DNA from: Fimenecus sp045602655
Lineage (GTDB): Bacteria > Bacillota > Clostridia > Oscillospirales > Acutalibacteraceae
Assembly: GCA_045602655.1 (NCBI GenBank)
Contig: JAZSBY010000124.1
Location: 1-29,519, forward strand
Direction of reading: 5' to 3'
Length of the DNA: 29,519 nt
Made by a program: the position numbers and the translations under genes. Each line of letters opens with the position of its first letter. Position 1 is the first letter of the stretch. The notes below the pieces were generated by a model. It was not told the origin of the DNA and ran no database searches. It saw only the letters and a program-made list of their open reading frames with translations. Positions 8,219 to 17,575 of the stretch are shown in pieces.

Positions 8219-8264
8219 TATACGCAGAAAAAAACAAAAACCCTTTATTTTTTTCAAAAATTTT

Positions 8265-8888
8265 TTAAAATTCGCAAAAATTTTCTGAAATAACCGTAGA
8301 AAAGACCTTTCCGTTACTTAAATCGATAAGTTTTGCGTTAATATTATCTTGGTTTTCGCTTTTTATTCTAAAAATCACTTTAACATTGTCCGTAAATTCA
8401 GTATCAAGAATTACAGTTTCTTCTCGTGAAAGAAAATCGTTTAATTTTCCGTAAAAGGTGTAGTCACATTCAACTGCCAAATCAAGACAATGAGCCATAG
8501 TAATGATTTTTGCACTGTCAACACCGATTTTTGCACTGTGGGAATAGGCACGGACAAGTCCTCCGCCACCGAGCAGAATACCACCAAAATACCTTGTTAC
8601 AACAACACAGACATCAACAAGATTTTCTTTTTCAAGCACATCAAGGCAAGGCACACCTGCCGTTCCCTGTGGCTCACCGTCGTCAGAATAACGCTTTATT
8701 CCGCCCTCGCGAAGAATATAGGCATAAACATTATGAGTGGCGTCCCAATGCTTTGCTTTGATTTCTGCGATAAAGTTATTTGCCTCCTCCACGGACACAA
8801 CGGGTTTAGCGTAACCAATAAACTTAGAACGCTTTACTATATATTCATCACTATTAAATTCTTTAACTGTTCTGTATTCTTTTGGCAT
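8265..8888 (-). CDS. yigZ: YigZ/IMPACT-family protein (UPF0029 plus DUF1949 domains)
   Basis: 207 residues, the usual family length. The N-terminal UPF0029 (IMPACT-like) domain shows RSKFIGYAKPV, then YSDDGEPQGTAGVPCL and VVVTRYFGGILLGGGGLVRAYS, the family's most conserved blocks. The C-terminal ~70 residues fit the ferredoxin-like DUF1949 domain. The cellular role is not established; eukaryotic IMPACT relatives act in translational stress signalling. The ATG at 8888 is used because GGGGGC lies about 9 bases upstream; a 36-residue in-frame extension upstream has no family resemblance. It is flanked by the rpmE terminator upstream and a probable dgt promoter downstream, so it may be monocistronic; I find no clear promoter. 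Confidence 0.93.
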   Translation of the reverse strand: MPKEYRTVKEFNSDEYIVKRSKFIGYAKPVVSVEEANNFIAEIKAKHWDATHNVYAYILREGGIKRYSDDGEPQGTAGVPCLDVLEKENLVDVCVVVTRYFGGILLGGGGLVRAYSHSAKIGVDSAKIITMAHCLDLAVECDYTFYGKLNDFLSREETVILDTEFTDNVKVIFRIKSENQDNINAKLIDLSNGKVFSTVISENFCEF

Positions 8889-8960
8889 TTCAAAGCCCCC
8901 TATTGTGTGACGGAAAAGTAGCCGATGAGAATTGTGACTAAGATTTATGAGGTGATTACA

Positions 8961-8997
8961 AATAAAAAACAAAAGGTGGCACAATTTTTGTACCACC
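8961..8997 (-). terminator. Intrinsic terminator after rpmE
   Basis: In the minus transcript GGTGGTACAA/TTGTGCCACC pairs over 10 bp (one G-U) with a 3-base loop, followed by UUUUGUUUUUUAUUUG. It lies 16 bases past the rpmE stop. Confidence 0.9.
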
Positions 8998-9013
8998 GTA
9001 ATGTCGTCTAAAA

Positions 9014-9217
9014 TTATTTAGAGAGATTGTAACGTTTGTTAAATCTGTCAACACGTCCGCCTGTATCAACAAGCTTCTGCTTACCTGTGAAGAATGGGTG
9101 GCAATTTGAGCAGATATCAACCTTCAAATCATCTTTAGTTGAACGAGTTTCAAATGTTGCACCGCAAGCGCATTTAACTGTTACAGTTTTGTACTCAGGA
9201 TGGATTCCCTGTTTCAT
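9014..9217 (-). CDS. rpmE: 50S ribosomal protein L31, zinc-binding form
   Basis: 67 residues beginning MKQGIHPEYKTV and ending RFNKRYNLSK, typical bacterial L31. Cys16, Cys18, Cys37 and Cys40 (CACG and CSNC) are the zinc ligands of the C+ type. In other Firmicutes this form is replaced by a cysteine-free paralogue under zinc limitation. The ATG at 9217 follows GAGGTG; an in-frame GTG at 9229 overlaps that ribosome-binding site and is not used. It has its own promoter and terminator, so it is an independent unit between addA and yigZ. Confidence 0.98.
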   Translation of the reverse strand: MKQGIHPEYKTVTVKCACGATFETRSTKDDLKVDICSNCHPFFTGKQKLVDTGGRVDRFNKRYNLSK

Positions 9218-9260
9218 GACAATTGTCACCTCTTTCAGTACTTATTTACATAGCCTAATA

Positions 9261-9289
9261 AGTTTAGCACAACACTCTCTAAAAATCAA
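9261..9289 (-). promoter_or_regulatory. rpmE promoter
   Basis: TTGATT (9284-9289), a 17-base spacer, and TAAACT (9261-9266) preceded by TGC (extended -10), in the gap between addA and rpmE on the minus strand. Confidence 0.6.
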
Positions 9290-9297
9290 GAGTTTTT

Positions 9298-12200
9298 TTA
9301 AAGTTTTACAGAAATTTCTTTTGAAAGATGGAATGAATAAAGACTTACTGTCACATTTTGCAATCCAAAGCATTCCTCTGCAGCCTTTTTATAAATATTC
9401 ATTTGCCCTTTATATCTTTCGCAAAGCTCTTCTTCGCTGTTAACTCTGTCCGTCTTGTAATCAACGATTTCTCCTGTTTTACCATTGATAATCAGGCCGT
9501 CAATTACACCCTGAACAATGACATTTTCGTCACTTGTTAAATCATTATTGACAAGGGAAACGGGAACTGACATTGAAAACTCCTGTTCACGGATGTATTT
9601 TTCAGCAGTTGCAATTCTCTTATACAAGTCGCTTGATAAGAATTTCTCAATGGCAGATACATTTAAGGCATCTGCCTCCTTTTCTGTGAAAATATTATTC
9701 TTAACTGCTTTTTCTATCTCCCCTGCCAAATCTGTTTTAATTCCGGACAAATCGCAGATTTCCATAAATCTGTGAAGTAATGTTCCTCTTTGTGCAGGAG
9801 TTAACTCACCTGAGCCTGAAAATGCGGGATTTTCAGTTGCAAGATATTTAAGGTTTTCTTCCCTATCCATTGAGGAGGCTGCGTACTTAATGGGTACGGA
9901 GGAAATATCTGCAAAGGGATACTTAAACGAGAGTTTTTCATTTATTTCCTCTAACATATATTTATCAATGTCATATACTGCTTTTTCAGTTTCCTGAACA
10001 TTGGTTTCGTCAGGTGCTTCTAAAATCTGAAAATCAATTTTTGGACTGTTGGGTTTCTTGCAGGTGTTAAGCATCGTGCCGATTTTCATTGACGGGTGAT
10101 ACATCATAGCAAGTAAAATCCACTGCATAAAGCTACTGCACATTGAAAGCGGAATTGCAGGGTCTGTGAAATTAACATAGCATTTCCTGAAAAGGTCAGT
10201 GATTTTCTTTTCACAGTTGTTCATTGAGCCTACAAGATAAAGTTTTTCCTCTGCACGAGTCATAGCAACATACAAAACTCTGATTAACTCTGCAGAATCC
10301 TCCATTGAGTCGTAAAGCTTGATTGAATTGATTGGCAAGGTTGTGAAATCCTTGTGGAGCTCAGGGATATATCTTGATGTTCCCACACCTAAATTCCTGT
10401 TGATTTTAACCTTATTAAAATCGTTAACGCTCATTGATGAGGAACAATTTGCAACGAAAACAACGGGGAATTCAAGACCCTTACTCTTATGAATTGACAT
10501 TATTCTTACAACATCATCGTTTTCGGAAATCTCGCTTGCTCCTTCTAAATCCTTATTGTTCTTACGGATTTTATCAAGAAAACGGATAAAGCCTGAAAGG
10601 CCTGAGCCACCTGAGGACTCATAGCCTTCAGCATAGTTTATTAAAAGTTCAATATTAAGAACTCGCCTTTCACCGTTATCCATAGCACCTACGATACTGT
10701 CATAGGATGTTATTTCAAGAATTCTACGGATAAGACTGCCAATATCCATTGTAACGGATAAAGTGCGAAGAACTGACAACAAATCAAAGAAATCCTTTAC
10801 TTTACTGTCCTTGTCATATTGCCCTTTCAACGCAGAGTAAAAACTGCCCTTTCTTTGCTCACAGCGATACCTTGCCAAATCGTCCTCTGTAAACGGAAAC
10901 AAGGGTGAAAGCATAACGGAAACCAGAGGCACATCCTGAACGGGATTGTCAATTACTTTAAGCATTGAAATAAGTGTTACGATTTCACGACTTTCAAAAA
11001 ATCCGCCTTGCTTTTGAAAATACGCAGGAATGCCCACTTCCGTAAGCTCACGAGCAATTATAGGTGCTTTATCCTTAACTGCTCTCAAAAGCACACAGAT
11101 GTCGCTGTATTTAATTGGTCTTTCCTTACCCTTTTTACCAACAAGAGTGCCTGAATCCACCAATTCCTTAATTTTGTTGCCTATATGACGAGCCTCTGCA
11201 ATTAAATCAGAGCCTCTCGTCTTGTCAGTTTCAATGATATGCACAGCAACATCTGCACTTTCCCTTGGCTCATAATCTGCACCAAAGCAAAGACTTTCAC
11301 CATTCTTATAGTCAATTCCACAGGTGCTTTTTGTCATAAGGAAATCAAAGAAGAAGTTTATTCCCTCAACAATACCCTTTCGGCTTCTGAAATTTCTGTC
11401 AAGGCTTATGGTAGCAGGATAATTATTATCCGTATATGGTTCAAAACCGTCCTTATAACCCATAAAGATTTCAGGCATAGCCTGACGGAAACGGTAGATG
11501 CTCTGTTTAACATCGCCAACCATAAATTTGTTTTCATTGTTGTCGGATATAACAGAAAATAAGGTGTCCTGTGCCTCGTTGGTATCCTGAAACTCATCAA
11601 TTAAAATCTCCGCAAAGTTATCGGACAACTCTTTTGCCAAAGCAGTTTTCTCATAAGTTCCGTCGGCATTGAATTCCACTAAAATCTTCAATGCGAAATG
11701 AAGAATATCGGAAAAATAATAGGAATTGCTTTCTTGCTTTTTGCTGTTTAAAAGTTCAATGAATTTGATTACTGAACCTTTGAGGATATTCATAATGGGA
11801 CGAAGATACTCAATGTCCTCTTTATATTCAGTTTCTGTACAAATGAGAATTGAATCTGCAAGGGCAAGATACTTCTTGATTGAATCACGACGACCTTTTA
11901 ATTCTTCATAGTAACAGTCTTTTTCCTCTTTCGGCACTCTTGGGAATGTACCGAATTTTAAAAGTGAGGTCATAGCCTTGATTTCATCCCATTTTTCAGG
12001 ATGATTATAAATTGTTTCAAGGATTTCATCAACAGACGCAATAATGGGTGTTAAATCGTTTGTAACTGCACCAAGAAGATTACTGTTTGGGGGTGCATAA
12101 TCTATAATGTCCCTTGCCTTAACTTTAATAAACTCGAGGACCTCTGCTAAACGATTTAAGCTGAATTTACCCCATTTTGTGTCCTGTATGGACAATTTCT

Positions 12201-12801
12201 CAAAATAGTCAGAAAAAGCATTTTCAACCCATTGTAGAGGATTCTGTGATGCCATAGCAAAATCATAAAGGGCAAAGATTGAATTTATTAGGTTTTCGTC
12301 ATTTCTGCCATTTGTGAAAAGGTTGAGAAAATCCCTTGTTTCACTTTCGGGAAGGTTATAAATCTCCTCTAAAACCTCGTTTACAACTTCTCTTTTTAAT
12401 ATATCGTGTTCAATGTCGGACATCATTGTAAAGTCAGGTGAAACATCTGCTTTTTCAAAGTTTTCCTTAACGAGTCTTGCACAAAAACTGTCCATTGTGG
12501 AAATCTGTGCATTTGGAAGATACATTTTTTGTCTTTTGAGATATGTATTTGAAGGCTCCTCTGCTATCTTTTCTGAAAGTCGTGCAGAAATTCGCTCCTT
12601 CATTTCGGCAGCAGCAGCCTTTGTAAATGTTACAACAAGTAATTTTTCAATATCAACAGGATTGTTTGAGTCAGTTATTCTGCCGATTACCCTTTCAACC
12701 AAGACGGCAGTTTTTCCCGAACCTGCAGCTGCAGAAACAAGGACTGTACCATTTCTTGATTCGATTGCCTGTTTTTGGGAATCAGTCCATTGTCTTGCCA
12801 T
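9298..12801 (-). CDS. addA: ATP-dependent helicase/nuclease subunit A
   Basis: 1167-residue helicase-nuclease that with AddB resects double-strand breaks for RecA-dependent recombination. UvrD-type (SF1A) motifs appear in order: Walker A AAAGSGKT (24-31), TFTKAAAAEMKERI, ILIDEFQDTNEAQ (Walker B), GDVKQSIYRFRQA, MSIHKSKGLEFPVV and LYVAMTRAEEKLYL. The C-terminal RecB-type nuclease domain has GTLLHRFME, GVIDG and VDYKTDRV (about 1113-1120) with the following RYKGQMNIYKKA. All catalytic blocks look intact. The ATG at 12801 follows GAGGTG by 8 bases; an in-frame GTG at 12810 lies in that site. The start lies inside the end of addB (20-base overlap), which implies coupled translation and matched subunits. 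Confidence 0.97.
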   Translation of the reverse strand: MARQWTDSQKQAIESRNGTVLVSAAAGSGKTAVLVERVIGRITDSNNPVDIEKLLVVTFTKAAAAEMKERISARLSEKIAEEPSNTYLKRQKMYLPNAQISTMDSFCARLVKENFEKADVSPDFTMMSDIEHDILKREVVNEVLEEIYNLPESETRDFLNLFTNGRNDENLINSIFALYDFAMASQNPLQWVENAFSDYFEKLSIQDTKWGKFSLNRLAEVLEFIKVKARDIIDYAPPNSNLLGAVTNDLTPIIASVDEILETIYNHPEKWDEIKAMTSLLKFGTFPRVPKEEKDCYYEELKGRRDSIKKYLALADSILICTETEYKEDIEYLRPIMNILKGSVIKFIELLNSKKQESNSYYFSDILHFALKILVEFNADGTYEKTALAKELSDNFAEILIDEFQDTNEAQDTLFSVISDNNENKFMVGDVKQSIYRFRQAMPEIFMGYKDGFEPYTDNNYPATISLDRNFRSRKGIVEGINFFFDFLMTKSTCGIDYKNGESLCFGADYEPRESADVAVHIIETDKTRGSDLIAEARHIGNKIKELVDSGTLVGKKGKERPIKYSDICVLLRAVKDKAPIIARELTEVGIPAYFQKQGGFFESREIVTLISMLKVIDNPVQDVPLVSVMLSPLFPFTEDDLARYRCEQRKGSFYSALKGQYDKDSKVKDFFDLLSVLRTLSVTMDIGSLIRRILEITSYDSIVGAMDNGERRVLNIELLINYAEGYESSGGSGLSGFIRFLDKIRKNNKDLEGASEISENDDVVRIMSIHKSKGLEFPVVFVANCSSSMSVNDFNKVKINRNLGVGTSRYIPELHKDFTTLPINSIKLYDSMEDSAELIRVLYVAMTRAEEKLYLVGSMNNCEKKITDLFRKCYVNFTDPAIPLSMCSSFMQWILLAMMYHPSMKIGTMLNTCKKPNSPKIDFQILEAPDETNVQETEKAVYDIDKYMLEEINEKLSFKYPFADISSVPIKYAASSMDREENLKYLATENPAFSGSGELTPAQRGTLLHRFMEICDLSGIKTDLAGEIEKAVKNNIFTEKEADALNVSAIEKFLSSDLYKRIATAEKYIREQEFSMSVPVSLVNNDLTSDENVIVQGVIDGLIINGKTGEIVDYKTDRVNSEEELCERYKGQMNIYKKAAEECFGLQNVTVSLYSFHLSKEISVKL

Positions 12802-15800
12802 CTTCGTCACCTCTTAATATTGAAATTGCATCGTCAAACGATGGAACATCAAGTTCTTTTATTGGGTCGGATTCCTCTCGTTTGCACACATCCTTATAAT
12901 TACACCAAGTGCAACCACCATCAACAGGAAATGCAGAAATATACCCATTCTGCAATTCACTTGCCATATTTTTAATGGAATTATTTACTCTGTCTTTTAA
13001 TGCACTCAAAGCATCAAGTGAAATCACATTTCCCTTTAATGCACCGTTTTTATCAAGGGAAACAGGAATAAAAAGTCCCTCACAACTGTTTTCCATAGCA
13101 GTCACAACATCAATATTATTAAGCACCATACCGTGCATTCTCAGTTCCTGCATAGATGCTGTTTTTGATACAAACTCATCGGAGTCCCTTGTGATTTTAT
13201 CGGATTTTACCCTTGGATTTTTCGCCTGAAAATAGAGAATTCCTGCAGGAGTTACTTTTTTGTAGTATTCTCCTCCATTTTGCCAGATTGCAAAAAGGTA
13301 AATGAGCATCTGCATATTAAGTCCCGAAAAGACTTCGCCCAATTTAAACTCTTTGCCACCTGTTTTGTAGTCAATAACTCTTACAAAGGTATTATCCTCT
13401 GTTTCATAAGTGTCAACACGGTCAATACTGCCTATAATCTTAACTACTCCACCATTTGGGAGGTTTATTTCATAAGGTGGAATCTGACCGTCAACATTGA
13501 TTTTAAGTTCAAAGTCGGCAGGTGTGAATTTACATTGAGAAAACTCTGCGATAAGCTGTTTTACAACCTTAAATGAAGTTTCTTTAAGGAGTTTTACAGT
13601 TCGCATAAAGGACTGTGCCTTATTCTCATAGCCACCCATATTTTCTGTGATATAGTTATCTATAATTTTATCTGTTTTTGCTTTTATATCATTATCTTTA
13701 TATGCAGACAACTCATTCTTGGGATTTTCAGATAAGAAAATTTCTAAAACATGGTGAATGAGTGTACCGGAAAGAGCAGCATCAACCTCCGCCTCTTTTC
13801 GCGGTACGGCTTTAAGTCCGTATTCACAGAAGTAACTGAATGGACATTTATAAAACCTCTCAACTCGTGATGCAGAAATATACATATTCTTGCCGAAAAA
13901 CTCCGTTGCAAGGTTATTGTCGACAATATAAAAGTCCTTTTTATCTGCTTTTTGGAGTTTGAAAAGTTCATTTTCACCGTTATTTTCTTTAAAATACTGT
14001 TTTAAAGTTTCACCTAAAACAGAGCCTTTAACATTCTCCCCTGCCATTACAGAAAAAGCAGAGTTTCGGCTTTCCACTCTGTCAAATTTAGAGTTTTCTG
14101 TTCTCACATTGCATTTTGGGAACATTTTAACAACATCACTCACCATTTCAGATGGTGTAAGTGAAGACGAGTCACTGCCGATTACGGGATATGTAAAATA
14201 AAGCTTATCCGTTGCCAGGGTTGCTGCGTGGTAAGCAATAAAATTCTCGCTGACGGAGTTATACTCAAGGTTGCTGATTATAGGCAGACCATTCTTAATA
14301 AGCTCGCATCTTTCAATATCGTTGAAAAGCACTCCTGACGAGCTTTCGCCCGGAAAAACACCTGTATTCACACCCATTAAGAACACAGCTTTAGGTGCAG
14401 ACGCACGAATTCTGTCTGCAGAGCCTACAATGACCTCGTCAATACCATTTGGAATTACGCCCATATCCTTTGATGCTACAAGAATTGTAAACAACTCGGA
14501 ATAACGCTCAATTGCTACACTTGACTTTCCAAGTGCAAAGTATAGACCATCAAAAATTTCTGTGAGCATTTTCCAAATTCTGCCCTGCTCAAGGGCTAAA
14601 TCTGTTTCACCGTTTTCGTTTAAGAAAGTTGTAAAAGTCTTTAAGTTTTCGTCGATTCCCGCATTACGCAAAAAGGCAAAAAGTTCTCTTGAAACTGTTT
14701 CACCATCGGCATTTTTAATTCTGTTTTTCAAGGAAAGAATTGGTCCTACAACTCTTTGGCGAAGATTATTTATACTATCAAGGGTTGCTTGTGAAACTTC
14801 GTCAAAATCCTCGCCAAAGCCTTTTGGATTATCTGTCCACATAGTTTTCCAAGTTGACGGACGGACTTTCCACATAAGGCAATAATCCTCCAACAAGGCT
14901 ATTTCCTCAACTGTAAAGCCATAAAGCTGAGTCTTCAAAAACCGTAAAACCGTTTCAGTTTCAAAGCCTTTTACCAGAATATCTAAAAGGCATTTTACAA
15001 ATACCACAAGTGGTTGTGTATCAATGGGCTGACGATTATCGTGGAAACAGTCAATGTCATATTTCCTGAATGCAGATGCCAAATCTTTTCTGTAACCTTC
15101 TTCATTACGAACAATTACAGCAATATCACGATAGCGAAGATTTTCTTTTCTTACAAGTTTTTTAATCTCGGATGCCACAACCTGACATTCTTCCGTCTTT
15201 GTTCTGCAAGGGATTATTGTAATGGCAGTTGCATCGTTTTCGTATGTGTTATTATCCGTTGAAAAAATATGCTCTTCAAGGAAATTAAGTTCGTCTTTTT
15301 TGAACTCTTTTTTAGAGTACAAAACCTTTTCAGGTGCGATTTTAACATTTATTCTATTTGCTATGCTTTTGAGTTTCTTAATCTCAACATTGGCATTATA
15401 GAAGAGTTCATATCTTCCGTTATTTTTTGATGTGTCACAACAGAATGTTACATAAACATCCTCTGCCTGACGCAGAATGTGTTCGATAATCTTATATTCC
15501 TGACCTGAAAAGCCTGAAAAAGCATCTAAAAATACTGTTTTGCCCTTAAAATAGTCATCATCCCAAAGCAAATCGTAAAGCAGGTCAAGATGGGTATTGC
15601 TATCGGTAAAGTTCTGTGACAAAAGAGCATCATAGCAAGAAAAAATCAATGAGAGTTCAGAAAGTTTGGATGCAAAGGATGCTTTTTTTACTTTGTCCGA
15701 TAATTCGCCTAAACTATCGTTAGTAACACCACATTTTTTTACTTCCTTATGAAAGCTTAAAATCTCTTGGAGAGGTTGCGGAAATCTTTTATAACGGCTG

Positions 15801-16120
15801 AAAACAGTTAATTTATCTTCAAGTGCTTCAATGGCACGACTCATAAGCACGGCACGGACACCGTCGTCGGCAACCTTTTTTTCGATTTTTCCGTATTGGG
15901 ACAAAAGCCTTTCGCCGAGTCGTGAAAAGCTTAAAATTTCAACATTATTTATTTTTTCATTACCTAAAAGTTGTAACATTCCCCTTTCAGTTTCAAAGGA
16001 AAACTGTTCGGGAACAATAATTATGGCTTTTTCTGCTTGAATATTGGCAATTTCACAAGCCAATGAACGAATCATTCGTGTTTTGCCACTGCCTGTTCGT
16101 CCTGTAATAATGTTGAGCAT
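12782..16120 (-). CDS. addB: ATP-dependent helicase/nuclease subunit B
   Basis: 1112-residue partner of AddA. It opens with MLNIITGRTGSGKT, a Walker A at 7-14, followed by IIIVPEQFSFETERGML, typical of AddB. The helicase fold is degenerate in this family and mostly reads Chi. The C-terminal nuclease domain shows VIDYKTGGKEF. The four cysteines of the Fe-S staple are visible: one in FYKCPFSYF and three in CTWCNYKDVC at 1070, 1073 and 1079. The start has only a loosely spaced AAAAGGGG upstream. It begins 16 bases after the GH27-type gene with no terminator between, so it is probably read from that gene's promoter. addA overlaps its end. Confidence 0.96.
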   Translation of the reverse strand: MLNIITGRTGSGKTRMIRSLACEIANIQAEKAIIIVPEQFSFETERGMLQLLGNEKINNVEILSFSRLGERLLSQYGKIEKKVADDGVRAVLMSRAIEALEDKLTVFSRYKRFPQPLQEILSFHKEVKKCGVTNDSLGELSDKVKKASFASKLSELSLIFSCYDALLSQNFTDSNTHLDLLYDLLWDDDYFKGKTVFLDAFSGFSGQEYKIIEHILRQAEDVYVTFCCDTSKNNGRYELFYNANVEIKKLKSIANRINVKIAPEKVLYSKKEFKKDELNFLEEHIFSTDNNTYENDATAITIIPCRTKTEECQVVASEIKKLVRKENLRYRDIAVIVRNEEGYRKDLASAFRKYDIDCFHDNRQPIDTQPLVVFVKCLLDILVKGFETETVLRFLKTQLYGFTVEEIALLEDYCLMWKVRPSTWKTMWTDNPKGFGEDFDEVSQATLDSINNLRQRVVGPILSLKNRIKNADGETVSRELFAFLRNAGIDENLKTFTTFLNENGETDLALEQGRIWKMLTEIFDGLYFALGKSSVAIERYSELFTILVASKDMGVIPNGIDEVIVGSADRIRASAPKAVFLMGVNTGVFPGESSSGVLFNDIERCELIKNGLPIISNLEYNSVSENFIAYHAATLATDKLYFTYPVIGSDSSSLTPSEMVSDVVKMFPKCNVRTENSKFDRVESRNSAFSVMAGENVKGSVLGETLKQYFKENNGENELFKLQKADKKDFYIVDNNLATEFFGKNMYISASRVERFYKCPFSYFCEYGLKAVPRKEAEVDAALSGTLIHHVLEIFLSENPKNELSAYKDNDIKAKTDKIIDNYITENMGGYENKAQSFMRTVKLLKETSFKVVKQLIAEFSQCKFTPADFELKINVDGQIPPYEINLPNGGVVKIIGSIDRVDTYETEDNTFVRVIDYKTGGKEFKLGEVFSGLNMQMLIYLFAIWQNGGEYYKKVTPAGILYFQAKNPRVKSDKITRDSDEFVSKTASMQELRMHGMVLNNIDVVTAMENSCEGLFIPVSLDKNGALKGNVISLDALSALKDRVNNSIKNMASELQNGYISAFPVDGGCTWCNYKDVCKREESDPIKELDVPSFDDAISILRGDEDGKTMD

Positions 16121-16136
16121 AGATTTTTTGCCCCTT

Positions 16137-17429
16137 TTACTTTAATTTAAATAGTTTCGCACCGTGAGAATTAACTCTGCAAGTGATTTTATCTTTGATT
16201 CTGCAAACATCTTCCTTTGCCCACAAATCACGGAGAGTATATTCCCCTGCCGAATCATAATCTGTCAAATCAACTGTGATTTCTTTTTCCGTGTCGGACA
16301 CATTGAAAACTGCAATCAATGGTTTATTATCGGAAGAAACTGCTGACCAGATTATTGTATCTTCGTCACGATAAATCTGTTTTCCGTCGTGAGAATGTTG
16401 GTTTACATCAAGGACCTCTTCATTGGTCATAAGGGAAAGAGTCCACTCATCATTATTTCTCATTTCACCACCAAACATAAGTGGTGAACGGAAAATTGAC
16501 CAAAGAGTCATAAGTGTAATTTGTTCGTCCTTTGTAAACTGTGTGTATCTGTCCTGCGGACCGTGGCAGGAGCCGTTTTTAGAAATGTTACCAAGTGGCA
16601 ACATATCGCAGTCAGGCCAACAACCTTCCCCTACATAAGAAGCCCATTTTTCGCATTTTTCAAACATCTCGTACAGCTTGCCCCACCAGTCCCAGAAATC
16701 ACCTGTAAGACGCCACATATTGGCATTTTCGCAAAGGTGGTCTGCAACGGACAATTCAGCAGGTCCGGGAGAAAGACTTAAAACAATATCCCTGCCTGTT
16801 TTGTCAATGGCTTTTCTAATCATTTCAACTTCTTCTCTTGCTGAATATGGGTTGTCCCATTTTCTGAATTCAGTAACACAGATGTCATCAACCTTAACAA
16901 AGTCAATGCCCCATTCTGCATACATCTGAAAAATACTGTCATAATAGCTTTGAGCACCCTCACAAGTGTACATTCCGTACATATCCGTATTCCAAGGACA
17001 AACAGAGAAGTGATGAACAACCTGACGAGCAGTTTTATCCGTACCTAAAATCGGCGTATTCTGATGCACTGCCTGACGAGGAATACCACGCATTATATGT
17101 ATGCCGAATTTGAGTCCCATAGCGTGGATTTTATCGGCAATCGCCTTAAAGCCAACGCCGTTTGCAGATGACGGGAATCTGTTTTCTGCAGGAATAAGAC
17201 GGGAATATTCGTCCATACAAAGCTCTGTAAAATTATTATAATCGTTGTTTTTCGCCTTTGGCTCATACCATTGAATATCGCAGACAACATACTGCCAACC
17301 AAAATCTTTGAGGTATTTTGCCATATATTCAGCATTACCCATAAGTTGTTCTTCGTTTACGGCTGCACCATAGCAATCCCAACTGTTCCAACCCATAGGA
17401 GGAGTTTTCGCAAGTCTGTTTTTATCCAT
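16137..17429 (-). CDS. Glycoside hydrolase family 27-type alpha-galactosidase-like enzyme, intracellular
   Basis: Predicted retaining glycosidase of clan GH-D, 430 residues. The start PPMGWNSWDCYG (10-21) is the GH27 signature. The probable nucleophile is Asp181 in GIDFVKVDDIC (family pattern YLKYDNC), and the probable acid/base is Asp244 in WRLTGDFWDWW (family R-x-x-x-D). A beta-sandwich C-terminal domain fits the last ~90 residues. No signal peptide is seen, so it should act on imported oligosaccharides. GH27 also includes beta-L-arabinopyranosidases and dextran-active enzymes, so the exact sugar is uncertain. The ATG at 17429 follows GAGGTG by 8 bases; an in-frame GTG at 17438 is rejected. 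It has a strong promoter and is followed after 16 bases by addB, an unexpected partner. Confidence 0.88.
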   Translation of the reverse strand: MDKNRLAKTPPMGWNSWDCYGAAVNEEQLMGNAEYMAKYLKDFGWQYVVCDIQWYEPKAKNNDYNNFTELCMDEYSRLIPAENRFPSSANGVGFKAIADKIHAMGLKFGIHIMRGIPRQAVHQNTPILGTDKTARQVVHHFSVCPWNTDMYGMYTCEGAQSYYDSIFQMYAEWGIDFVKVDDICVTEFRKWDNPYSAREEVEMIRKAIDKTGRDIVLSLSPGPAELSVADHLCENANMWRLTGDFWDWWGKLYEMFEKCEKWASYVGEGCWPDCDMLPLGNISKNGSCHGPQDRYTQFTKDEQITLMTLWSIFRSPLMFGGEMRNNDEWTLSLMTNEEVLDVNQHSHDGKQIYRDEDTIIWSAVSSDNKPLIAVFNVSDTEKEITVDLTDYDSAGEYTLRDLWAKEDVCRIKDKITCRVNSHGAKLFKLK

Positions 17430-17455
17430 AATAATCACCTCATTTTAATAAATAC

Positions 17456-17484
17456 ATTGTATCATTTTATATGTATTTTGTAAA
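17456..17484 (-). promoter_or_regulatory. Sigma-A promoter for the GH27-addB-addA run
   Basis: TTTACA (17479-17484), exact 17-base spacer, TACAAT (17456-17461), 27 bases from the GH27 ATG on the minus strand. No other promoter is evident before addB. Confidence 0.75.
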
Positions 17485-17531
17485 TATCGGACTGGGTAAA
17501 ATAACGGACAGAAAAGCAAACAGTTAAAAAC

Positions 17532-17565
17532 AAAAAACAGGCACTGTGGTTTAACACAACGCCTG
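17532..17565 (-). terminator. Terminator of the ATP synthase operon
   Basis: In the minus transcript CAGGCGTTGTG pairs with CACAGTGCCTG (11 bp, two wobble pairs; 17555-17565 with 17538-17548) with a 6-base loop, followed by UUUUUUG. It begins 10 bases past the atpC stop, so the short atpC cannot simply continue downstream. Confidence 0.93.
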
Positions 17566-17575
17566 AAATTGAATT

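Noticed and set aside
8265..8996. Longer start for the YigZ-family gene at 8996
   Set aside because: The extra 36 residues run through the rpmE terminator region and match nothing in the family; the ATG at 8888 has a good SD.
9276..9295. ACTCT/AGAGT inverted repeat after addA as a terminator
   Set aside because: Only 5 bp with a 10-base T-rich loop and no U-tract after the stem; the stretch is better explained as the rpmE -35 region.
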